Shown one piece after another: positions 49,511 through 57,128 of a stretch of 64,000 bases of DNA. The notes beneath the pieces are model-generated. The model ran no database searches, was not told the DNA's origin, and was given only the letters and a program-made list of their open reading frames with translations. The position numbers and the translations under genes are program-made. Position 1 is the stretch's first letter. Every line of letters starts with the position of its first letter. Source of the stretch: Streptomyces sp. Y2F8-2 (GTDB taxonomy: Bacteria; Actinomycetota; Actinomycetes; Streptomycetales; Streptomycetaceae); the NCBI RefSeq assembly GCF_014905555.1, contig NZ_BNGS01000005.1, positions 372,001-436,000 on the forward strand, in the 5' to 3' direction.

Positions 49511-50470
49511 TCAGCCGAGACCGCGGGAGTCCTGCTTCAGCGCCGTGTCCACGGTCAGTGCGGTCGCCACCACCAGGCTCCGCAGCGGCTCGGGCAGTTG
49601 GTAGTGGATCTGCAGGACGTAGTTGTCCGCGGTCGTGAACATGGTCTTCGCCAGGCCCTCCCAGGTCTTGGTGATCCGGGCGACCTCGTTCTCGGCGTGG
49701 TCGACGATCGCGAAGTTCCAGGCGCGCCAGTTCTCCGCCTTGATCGCGCCGACCTGCCGGCCGTCCGCGTTCATCGCGAAGTGGATCTTCCCGATCATGT
49801 TCTGCTGGACGATCTCGCCCACGACCTGACCGTCCGGGCGCTCCACGACCACCCGCGACTTGAAGACCTTCGCGGGCCGGGTCAGCACCAGCTGCGGCTG
49901 CCCGTAGGCGTCGCGGATCTCCAGCTTGTGGGTCATGAACTGGTCGAGACTGGAGACGAAGCGCACCGCCTTCTTCAGCGCGCTCTGCCCGACCTCCGTG
50001 ACCGATCCGATCTGGTTGCCGTTCTGGTCGAAGACGCTGTACTCGTTCGTCAGCTCGATCAGCTTGGCCTTCTGGTTCACGACCAGCACCGGTTCGGTGA
50101 ACAGCGTGCCGCCGCCGGGGCCGCTCGGCGCGACCCCGGCCTGCTGCTGCACCTGGTGCTGGACGCGCTGATCGTGGGCCGCGGCCTGGTGACCGTAGGG
50201 CTGTTGACCGTAGGGCTGTTGACCGTAGGGCTGTTGACCATGGGTCTGCTGACCATGGGGCTGCTGACCGTACGCCTGCTGACCGTACCCCTGCGGACCC
50301 TGCGCCTGCTGCGCAGCGGGCGCCTGTTGCGGCGCCTGCGACGCGGCCTGGGCCTGCTGCTCGGCGTGGGTGTGCTGCGTCCACTGCGAGCCGTCCCAGT
50401 AGCGCAGCGTGTGCGGTGCGCCGTGGGGATCGGGGTACCAGCCTGCAGGCGTGTTCGAATGCGTGGTCAC
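49511..50470 (-). CDS. DUF2510 and scramblase/LURP-like protein with YGQQP repeat linker
   Basis: A 319-aa protein. Residues 8-35 are a DUF2510 module (PAGWYPDPHGAPHTLRYWDG). Residues about 55-95 are a Gln-rich repeat (PYGQQPYGQQPYG type). From about 120 a tubby/LURP-type phospholipid scramblase domain follows (LFTEPVLVVNQKAKLIELTN, FDQNGNQIGSVTEVG, ITKTWEGLAKTMFTTADNY). It has no membrane helix, so it may sit at the inner membrane face. Bacterial scramblase-like proteins of this fold have no settled function. Confidence 0.82.
   Translation of the reverse strand: MTTHSNTPAGWYPDPHGAPHTLRYWDGSQWTQHTHAEQQAQAASQAPQQAPAAQQAQGPQGYGQQAYGQQPHGQQTHGQQPYGQQPYGQQPYGHQAAAHDQRVQHQVQQQAGVAPSGPGGGTLFTEPVLVVNQKAKLIELTNEYSVFDQNGNQIGSVTEVGQSALKKAVRFVSSLDQFMTHKLEIRDAYGQPQLVLTRPAKVFKSRVVVERPDGQVVGEIVQQNMIGKIHFAMNADGRQVGAIKAENWRAWNFAIVDHAENEVARITKTWEGLAKTMFTTADNYVLQIHYQLPEPLRSLVVATALTVDTALKQDSRGLG
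50187..50300. repeat. 15-bp coding repeats
   Basis: About seven copies of a 15-bp unit (CTGTTGACCGTAGGG and variants) encode the (P/A/T)(Y/H)GQQ pentapeptides of the DUF2510/scramblase protein on the minus strand. It is a slippage-prone coding repeat, not a CRISPR array. Confidence 0.8.
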
Positions 50471-50523
50471 CGGGGCACACTACCGCGAGCCGGCCGGGAA
50501 ACCACCGGCACCGGATTCTCGCG

Positions 50524-52575
50524 TCACTCCGTCACGATCGCGGGGTCGCTCACACCCGGCCGCCCGTTCTCCACGTGCCCGGCGAAGCGGCGCAGGAAGG
50601 TCGGGTCGGCGTCGGAGGTGACGGTGAGGTCGTACCAGCGCCTGCTCGACCCGAGGTCGACGGTGTGGTTCACGGTGGCACCGGGGCGCACCGTGACCGT
50701 CTGCGGACGGCCGCCGTAGCCGCTGGTGACCTTCAGCTTCACCGTGCCGGAACCCTTGTTGGTGAACGTCAGCGCGAGATTGTCACCGGTGTGCCGGGCG
50801 GTGACCTCGGGACCGGCGGCCTTGCTGCCGCCCTTGAACACGCGCAGGAAGCCGTTGGGGCCGTGCACGGTCAGGTCGTACGAGCCGCCGGAGTACGCCG
50901 AGTTCCAGGTGTCCGAGACCGACGTGCCGGCCTGGGTGGTGTAGCTCCAGGGGCCGTCGGCGCGGTTGCCGGAGGTGACCAGGAAGGCGGCACCGGCGTG
51001 CGCGCCGGACGCGAAGGTCAGGGTGAACGTCCCGGCCGCGGTGTCCGCCGAACCGTCCACTGACGGCGCGTACTTCAGCGGGCGGGTGGGACGCAGACCG
51101 CGCTCCTGCTTGGGCAGGACGCCCTGGGCGGGCGGGGTCGGCACATAGTCGGGGTGGCGGTTCCGGTCCGGCGGCTGGTAGCCGTCGGTGGACGGCAGCG
51201 CGACCGGCTTGGTGTCCTTGCGGGAGAAGTCGAAGGCGGAGGTCAGGTCGCCGGATATGGCGCGCCGCCAGGGCGAGATGTTCGGCTCGTGCACACCGAA
51301 GCGGCGCTCCATGAACCGGATGACGGAGGTGTGGTCGAGCGTCTCGGAGCAGACGTAGCCGCCCTTGCTCCACGGGGAGACGACCAGCATCGGCACGCGC
51401 TGCCCGAGCCCGTAGGCGCCGGCGACGTGGCTGCCGTCGCCCTTGAAGAGGTCCGGTCCCACGTCGACGGTGGACTTGCCCTGCGCGGCGGAGGCGGGCG
51501 GGATGGGCGGTATCAGGTGGTCGAAGAAACCGTCGTTCTCGTCGTAGGTGATGAACAGGGCCGTCTTCGCCCACACCGCCGGGTCGGAGGTGAGCGCGTC
51601 GAGGACCTGGGAGACGTACCAGGCGCCGTAGTTCGCGGGCCAGTTGGGGTGCTCGGTGAAGGCCTCGGGGGCGACGATCCAGGAGATCTGCGGCAGTGTG
51701 CCGGACTTCACGTCGGCCTTGAGCTGGTCGAAGAAGCCCTCGCCCTTGCGGGCGTCGGTGCCGGTGCGGGCCTTGTCGTAGAGCGGGTCGCCGGGCTTGG
51801 CGTTCTGGTACTGGGTGAAGTAGAGGAGCGAGTTGTCGCCGTAGTTGCCGCGGTAGGCGTCCTGGATCCAGCCCCAGGAGCCGTTCGCGTCGAGGCCGTC
51901 GCCGACGTCCTGGTAGATCTTCCAGGAGACCCCCGCCTTCTCCAGGCGCTCGGGGTAGGTGGTCCAGTTGTAGCCGGCCTCGTCGTTGCCGAGGACCGGG
52001 CCGCCGCCCTGGCCGTCGTTGCCGGTGCAGCCCGTCCACATGTAGTAGCGGTTCGGGTCGGTGGAGCCGATGAACGAGCAGTGGTAGGCGTCGCAGATGG
52101 TGAAGGCGTCGGCGAGCGCGTAGTGGAAGGGGATGTCCTCGCGGGTCAGGTACGCCATGGTCGTGGAGCCCTTGGACGGCACCCACTTGTCGTACTTGCC
52201 CCCGTTGAAGGCGGCGTGTCCGTCGTTCCAGCCGTGCGGCAGGTCCTGGATGAAGGCGAGGCCCAGGTCGTCGGCGTCGGGGTGGAACGGCAGGATGTCC
52301 TTGGTGCCGTCCGACTGGTGCCAGACCGTCTTGCCGTTCTGCAGGGTCACCGGGCGCGGGTCACCGAAGCCGCGGACGCCCCTGAGGGTGCCGAAGTAGT
52401 GGTCGAAGGAACGGTTCTCCTGCATCAGGACGACGATGTGCTCGACGTCCTCGATGGTGCCGGAACGGTGGTTGGCGGGCAGGGCCGCGGCGCGCTCGAT
52501 GCTGCTGGAGAGCGCGCTGAACGCGGCGGTGCCGCCCGCGAGTTGGAGGAATCGGCGCCGATTCACTTCAGGCAT
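50524..52575 (-). CDS. Secreted phosphocholine-specific phospholipase C (Tat-dependent)
   Basis: A 683-aa precursor. The signal is twin-arginine (MPEVNRRRFLQLAGGTAAFS). The phosphoesterase core shows QENRSFDHYFGTLRGVRG, ADAFTICDAYHCSFIGSTDP, FTEHPNWPANYGAWYVSQVL and TYDENDGFFDHLIPP, whose Asp/Asn/His ligands are those of the acid-phosphatase-fold phospholipase C family. Two C-terminal immunoglobulin-like domains (about 490-680) follow, as in PlcN/PlcH. It should cleave phosphatidylcholine or sphingomyelin outside the cell. ATG at 52575. Confidence 0.95.
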   Translation of the reverse strand: MPEVNRRRFLQLAGGTAAFSALSSSIERAAALPANHRSGTIEDVEHIVVLMQENRSFDHYFGTLRGVRGFGDPRPVTLQNGKTVWHQSDGTKDILPFHPDADDLGLAFIQDLPHGWNDGHAAFNGGKYDKWVPSKGSTTMAYLTREDIPFHYALADAFTICDAYHCSFIGSTDPNRYYMWTGCTGNDGQGGGPVLGNDEAGYNWTTYPERLEKAGVSWKIYQDVGDGLDANGSWGWIQDAYRGNYGDNSLLYFTQYQNAKPGDPLYDKARTGTDARKGEGFFDQLKADVKSGTLPQISWIVAPEAFTEHPNWPANYGAWYVSQVLDALTSDPAVWAKTALFITYDENDGFFDHLIPPIPPASAAQGKSTVDVGPDLFKGDGSHVAGAYGLGQRVPMLVVSPWSKGGYVCSETLDHTSVIRFMERRFGVHEPNISPWRRAISGDLTSAFDFSRKDTKPVALPSTDGYQPPDRNRHPDYVPTPPAQGVLPKQERGLRPTRPLKYAPSVDGSADTAAGTFTLTFASGAHAGAAFLVTSGNRADGPWSYTTQAGTSVSDTWNSAYSGGSYDLTVHGPNGFLRVFKGGSKAAGPEVTARHTGDNLALTFTNKGSGTVKLKVTSGYGGRPQTVTVRPGATVNHTVDLGSSRRWYDLTVTSDADPTFLRRFAGHVENGRPGVSDPAIVTE

Positions 52576-52822
52576 GACGGGGGGACCTCTTGTCCTGACG
52601 GGGCGCGATACGCCCAACGGTGAGGGAACCTGCGCGAAGGGAGTGTTCCAGGAGCACCGAACGTCAGGAAAGGGTGCGGTGGCGCCCATGTGAAAGTCGG
52701 CGGTACGGGAGATGTGGGGCGCGCCAAGGGCTGATGCCGGGTGTGCCAAGTCCCGGTGCGGGAGCCGTCAAGAGCTGCCCAAGGGGTCGCTCACGGCGCG
52801 GGGCCGCGGGCAGGCCGCTCGG

Positions 52823-53899
52823 TCAGGGGTGCCGTCCGCCGTCCGCCGTCGGGCCGATGGGCAGTGCCAGGTGCGCCAGGTCGTCCGGCCGGGGGGTGGT
52901 CACCGGCCAGAGCGGCGCGGGGGTCCCGTCGACGACGGCCGCCGGGGCGTCGGTCAGCTTCATCCGCTCGCGCAGGCGGCCGTAGAAGTCCATCGGCCCC
53001 AGCCGGATGGCCCTCAGGCGCCGTGGGGCGGGGTACACACCGATCCAGTCCCCCGGGTACAGGACGCCGCGCAGCTGGCCGTCGATGCTGACGGCGGCCT
53101 GGCCCGACCGTTCCAGCACCTTCAGCGCGACGGGTTCGTCGGGGGCCGCCACCACCGAGCGGTTGAACGCCATGTGCGGGGCGACCGGCGTGAAGACCAG
53201 GGCCTCCGCGCGGGGCGAGACGACCGGGCCGCCGGCGGCGAAGCTGTAGGCGGTGGAACCCGTCGGTGTGGCCACCAGCAGCGCGTCGGCGGAGTAGGAG
53301 GCCAGGAGCCGCCCGGCGAGGTAGACGCCCACCGACACCTGCCGGTCCCGTGCCAGCTTCTCCAGTACGACGTCGTTCAGCGCCATGACGTTCAGCGGGA
53401 TGCCCCAGTCGTCGCACACCTCGCAGTGGGCGCGCACCTGCGGAGGCGGCAGGAGCGGTCCGCGGCCGTACCGTGTGAGCGCCTCCATCTCCGGCGGCAC
53501 CTCCAGACGGCGCGAGGCACGCAGGGTGAGCAGCATCCGGTGGTCGACCGAGAACCGGTTCTGCCGGACGGCGTCGAGCGCCTGGCGCACCAGCGTGACG
53601 GGCACCTCCGTCAGGAAGCCCACCCGGCCGATGTCGACCCCCAGGACCAGGGCGTCGTTCTCGGCGGCCAGCCGGGCGCCCCGCAGGAAGGTCCCGTCCC
53701 CTCCCAGGGTCACGATGAGATCCGGGTCGCCCGCGGAGTCGACCTCGTCCCGGGCATGGCGCCGCCCACCGTCCTGCCACACGTCGATGTCGGCGCACTG
53801 CACGCCGTGCTCGGCGCACCACGTACGCACGGTCCGAGCCGCGTCCACGGCTTCGGCGCGGCCGCCGTGGACGACCAGACCTATACGTCCCACGGTCAC
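52823..53899 (-). CDS. nadK: NAD kinase
   Basis: A 358-aa protein. The nucleotide-binding motif is VTLGGDGTFLRGARLAAE (about 64-81). Also visible are GVDIGRVGFLTEV and the NE/D and SADALLVATPTGSTAYSFAA motif. It makes NADP from NAD using ATP or polyphosphate. The longer-than-usual mid-region includes a CEVCDDWG cysteine pair. Streptomyces usually keep more than one NAD kinase; this is the non-operonic type. GTG at 53899. Confidence 0.93.
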   Translation of the reverse strand: MTVGRIGLVVHGGRAEAVDAARTVRTWCAEHGVQCADIDVWQDGGRRHARDEVDSAGDPDLIVTLGGDGTFLRGARLAAENDALVLGVDIGRVGFLTEVPVTLVRQALDAVRQNRFSVDHRMLLTLRASRRLEVPPEMEALTRYGRGPLLPPPQVRAHCEVCDDWGIPLNVMALNDVVLEKLARDRQVSVGVYLAGRLLASYSADALLVATPTGSTAYSFAAGGPVVSPRAEALVFTPVAPHMAFNRSVVAAPDEPVALKVLERSGQAAVSIDGQLRGVLYPGDWIGVYPAPRRLRAIRLGPMDFYGRLRERMKLTDAPAAVVDGTPAPLWPVTTPRPDDLAHLALPIGPTADGGRHP

Positions 53900-54500
53900 G
53901 TCTCCGCCTCCCCGTCACCTCGCGGATGATCGCCTGCTGCGCAGGCCCGGGCGTCTGCTCACCATGCCCACCTCCAGTCTGGCGGCGTTCGGTCCCCACG
54001 TCAGCGCGGGAAGCGCTCGGACGTGGACGCCGGCGGTGCGGAGCACAAGCGGAAGCGGCCGGGCGCGCCGCTCTGTGTGAGCGTTTTCTCGTCGATGTGG
54101 GGACGGGTCGGCCCAAGGTCCTCTGGGGTGCTTCTGACCCGGATCAGCGGTGTGCCGAGGACGGAACGGCGGCATCAGGGGCGGCCAACCGCTCCGCCGG
54201 GCACATCGGGCGGGTCGCCCGGCCAGAAACCTCACGCATGTGATCGTGGCTGATCGCCAACGCTAGCGACTCGGTCCGTGATCGCAGCCCTCCCCCAGCC
54301 GGAGCCGGCCTCGGCACATGGTCCTGAGACGCGGTCACGCCCCCTGCGCGAGGGTGGGCCCGTAGGTGCGCCATCCCGCGTGGCTCCAGGTCGACGACTC
54401 GGCCGCAGCCGACCCACGACGGCGCCGGCACCGCCGTCCAGCACCGCCGAACCGCCGGCCCCGGGATCTCGACGCCGACCATCCGCACCCCGCCGCGTCT
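53900..54500. other. Gene-poor stretch (601 bp)
   Basis: No reading frame here has credible codon use or a family resemblance. It must hold the NAD kinase promoter, and it lies just past the stop of the minus-strand condensation gene. Confidence 0.55.
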
Positions 54501-55883
54501 CTACGCGCCGGCGAAGGAGCCGCTCCGTGCGGCGTGCCTGCCGATCGCGGCCCCGACGAGCCGCCTCTCGAAAGACCGCAGTATCTGTTCGAGATCCGTC
54601 GCGTCGAACGACGTCGCATCCGTCCCCAGACTGATTCCTGCCGTCTCGGACATGTCCCACACAATGAAGGAGAGCTTTCCGGAGTACGGGTCGACGCGTT
54701 TGGGGAATCGTCCGTAACGGCTGGATGCCATGACTCGCTCGAGGTCCTGTTGTGTCCTGTCCGCGCGAGCCCGGATCAGCGTGCGGGGCGCTACGGGGCG
54801 GATGTTGACCACGTACGGGTTGTGTGCGGAGCGGCCCAGTTCGGCGGAGACCTCGTCCAGGGATCTGGCATAGCGGTCGGGCTCTCGCAGGCTGACGGAG
54901 GAGGATCTGACGAGTGCCGCGTCGACGGCCCGGCACAGCGTCGGGAACCGGTCGCTGCCCAGGGCTGTGTCGACCGGGACGAGGGCCCTGCCGGCGATAT
55001 GGGCCACCGCCTCGCGGCCGAAGGTGGTTTGCCGGTTGGCCATCACGGTGTTGAACACGCAGTTGCCGATACCGAGGTGCTCTGCGAGCGCGCACGCGTA
55101 TGCGGCTTGCAGGACGGCGGCCGCGGATGTCCGGTACTGTCTCGCCAGAATGGCCGCCGCGAGTGCGACCGCCGCCGAGTCGAGGCAAACGAAGTTGTAG
55201 ACGGCGTCCCTGTGGCTCGCCGGCACCTGGAGTTCGGGCATGACGGACTGACGGAGCATGGCCCGGTCATGGGTGTCGACACGATGGGCGTGCCGCAACC
55301 CCGAGGGACTGGCTTCGAAGCTCGCGATCTGCCGCGGCTGCCACCCCGTGCCGAGGTCGGCGCCCGGATCGGCGGCCAGTCGGACTATGTGTGCGGCCAC
55401 GATCCGGGCGGCCGTCGAGTCCGCCGAGAAGTGGTGCAATGACAGCGCGATGTGGGTGGGTCTGCCGTCCACGGTGACGACGGCGGCCCGCAACGGCAGG
55501 TCGTCCGGGGCGAATCCGGGCTCGGCCAGTCGGCGGGTGAGGGCGCTCAGTTCGTCGTTGGTCAACCGGGCGTCGGAGGCGTACTCGTCGACCTGAAGCA
55601 CCCCGGAAGCCACGACGACCGCACGCGGGTGCCCGTCCGCGTCACGGGGATACAGCGTGCGTAGCGCCTCGAAGTGGGCCATGACCGCGGCGAAGGCATG
55701 AAGCACCGCGGCCATGTCGGGCGTGCCGTCGAGTACCCGCGCCATCCGTTGGTTCTTGTTGCGGGGTCCGTGGAGATGAGGGTGGCATCCTTCGCGTTCA
55801 TGGGCCTTCTGCGACCAGGTCAGTTCATGCTCTCCGGCGAAGCCGGCGACGAAGACGACGTCATGGCGTGCGATCTGTCGCAT
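54501..55883 (-). CDS. Stand-alone condensation-domain protein
   Basis: A 460-aa protein of the NRPS condensation (chloramphenicol acetyltransferase-like) fold. The N-terminal ELTWSQKAHEREG replaces the usual LTxxQ motif and is followed by AHFEALRTLY. The catalytic motif is HHFSADS (His150-His151...Asp155) instead of HHxxxDG. Later landmarks are RQYRTSAAAVLQAAYACALA, the NRQTTFGREAVAHIAG core and the C-terminal SFIVWDMSETAGISLGTD region. No adenylation or carrier domain is in the window. An acyl- or amide-forming enzyme with partners elsewhere is inferred. ATG at 55883 has GAGGGTGG upstream. Confidence 0.8.
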   Translation of the reverse strand: MRQIARHDVVFVAGFAGEHELTWSQKAHEREGCHPHLHGPRNKNQRMARVLDGTPDMAAVLHAFAAVMAHFEALRTLYPRDADGHPRAVVVASGVLQVDEYASDARLTNDELSALTRRLAEPGFAPDDLPLRAAVVTVDGRPTHIALSLHHFSADSTAARIVAAHIVRLAADPGADLGTGWQPRQIASFEASPSGLRHAHRVDTHDRAMLRQSVMPELQVPASHRDAVYNFVCLDSAAVALAAAILARQYRTSAAAVLQAAYACALAEHLGIGNCVFNTVMANRQTTFGREAVAHIAGRALVPVDTALGSDRFPTLCRAVDAALVRSSSVSLREPDRYARSLDEVSAELGRSAHNPYVVNIRPVAPRTLIRARADRTQQDLERVMASSRYGRFPKRVDPYSGKLSFIVWDMSETAGISLGTDATSFDATDLEQILRSFERRLVGAAIGRHAARSGSFAGA

Positions 55884-56071
55884 ACCACCCTCGGCTCTCT
55901 TCCGGTACGTCGGCGGCGCGCCACGTCTCGCGAATGGCGCGCGGCAGAGTTCGCCGACCGGACGGGCGGAGGCCCCCCGGATCCTCCACGCCGTCCGGCG
56001 GTACGACGACGCGGCCGGAGCGCGGGCGTCCCGTCTTCAGGCAGAGGATAGATCCGCGCGGACCACGTGCA

Positions 56072-56087
56072 GTCGAAGCGCTTCGAC
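56072..56087. promoter_or_regulatory. LacI-type operator 1 of the sugar locus
   Basis: GTCGAAGC-GCTTCGAC, a perfect 16-bp palindrome with the CG centre of LacI-family sites. It differs from the TGAGAGCGCTCTCA site at 27852, so a different LacI protein, not encoded in this window, is expected. Confidence 0.75.
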
Positions 56088-56314
56088 GGTCGCATGACGC
56101 TGAGTCGTATGTCAATCACAAGTCCACCAGCCGTCGCAAGCCGTTTGTACAGCGTGTGCGTTCTTCCGCGAGTTCGCCTGAAGCAGCAGCTCACCTGCGG
56201 AAAGGCCGCGTGGAGGACGGGGCGCACCGCCACCCTCGACCATGCCTGTTACCGGAAAGTGACCTGAACGGCCCGTTGTCGTGCCCGGAAACACGGCCTT
56301 AGTGTCACCGAAAC

Positions 56315-56330
56315 GTCGAAGCGCATCGAC
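56315..56330. promoter_or_regulatory. LacI-type operator 2 of the sugar locus
   Basis: GTCGAAGC-GCATCGAC, one mismatch from operator 1, centred 243 bp downstream and 97 bp before the lipoprotein fragment start. Two sites could loop DNA. Confidence 0.7.
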
Positions 56331-56426
56331 TCGGATTCCTCCCGCCCTCCCGACAACAGGCCACCGGACGACGCAGCGTCGGCCCGCCCACCGGTCGGAT
56401 CCAAGAAAATGAAGGGCCGCAACGAC

Positions 56427-56659
56427 ATGAGCATCGAGATGAACCGCCGAGCCGTCCTGCGAACGGCCGCCGGCGTAGCGGGCGCCGCCTCTCTCTCACC
56501 GCTGCCGGCCGCCTGCGGCGGCAGCGGCTCCACTGCCGGCAAGGGCGGCACCAGTAGCAAGAAGGGCCTCGCCGCCGCACTGCCTGCCTATGTGCCCAGC
56601 ACGGTCGGCAAGCCGGACATCGCGTCCGTCACACTCCCCAACGGAGCGGTCACGGAGCC
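56427..56659 (+). pseudogene. N-terminal fragment of a sugar-binding lipoprotein (ABC transporter SBP)
   Basis: ATG at 56427 (GAAGGG upstream) begins MSIEMNRRAVLRTAAGVAG, a twin-arginine/lipoprotein signal with a cysteine lipobox (PLPAACGG). A Ser/Gly-rich linker and LAAALPAYVPSTVGKPD then VTLPNGAV follow, as at the start of YtcQ/LipO-type solute-binding proteins, whose full length is about 540 aa. After about 75 residues the homology stops at a junction near 56650, where a permease C-terminus begins in another frame. It is a deletion remnant, not a functional binding protein. Confidence 0.75.
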
Positions 56660-56956
56660 GTGGTCACGCTGGTCTACGCCGTCGGCTACTGGAACTCCTT
56701 CTTCAACGTCATGCTCTACATGCCGCTCGACAGCAGGAAGTGGCCGCTTCAGTACGTGCTGTACCAGTACGTCAGCCTCGGCTTCACCATGCCCGGCCAG
56801 ACCAACTCCGGCTGCGGCGACGGAAAATCGCTGACGGCCCCGCTGTCGCTCCAGATGGCGGTGGTCGTGCTGACGCCCCTCCCCGTCGTCGTCGCTTTCC
56901 CCTTCCTTCAGAAGCATCTTGCCAAGGGCATGCTCACCGGCGCCATCAAGGGCTAG
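56660..56956 (+). pseudogene. C-terminal fragment of a carbohydrate ABC transporter permease (LplC/CUT1 type)
   Basis: From 56660 a frame encodes VTLVYAVGYWNSFFNVMLYM, a membrane helix (LSLQMAVVVLTPLPVVVAFP) and the C-terminal FLQKHLAKGMLTGAIKG, then a stop. This is the last third of an inner-membrane sugar permease. The N-terminal two thirds and the EAA loop are missing. It is out of frame with the preceding lipoprotein fragment, so no fusion protein can be made. Confidence 0.8.
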
Positions 56957-57128
56957 GGACGCACATGATGCAGCGCGTCACCTGACGCCTCCGGGTCTCC
57001 CGGCGGCACCCTCGACGCGCTGGACGAGGCACCGTCCGCCCATTCCTCAGCGACCACACCAGAGCCGACCGGACTGCTGCTTGTACGCAGCCCCGTACGG
57101 ACCCGCACCCGAAAGGCAAGGACCCGTC

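Larger units (their letters stand above)
55884..56426. other. Intergenic control region between condensation gene and sugar locus (543 bp)
   Basis: No believable gene. It contains two LacI-type operators (56072 and 56315), the likely promoter of the following sugar-utilisation genes and the promoter of the divergent condensation gene. Confidence 0.6.

Noticed and set aside
50187..50300. Repeat cluster that might look like CRISPR
   Set aside because: The 15-bp units have no spacers and encode pentapeptides in a good gene; no cas genes.
53926..54243. 105-aa frame in the gap after NAD kinase
   Set aside because: Poor codon bias, no ribosome-binding site, no recognisable fold.
56427..56956. A functional SBP-permease fusion protein
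   Set aside because: The two parts are in different frames and each lacks essential domains; a remnant is the better reading.
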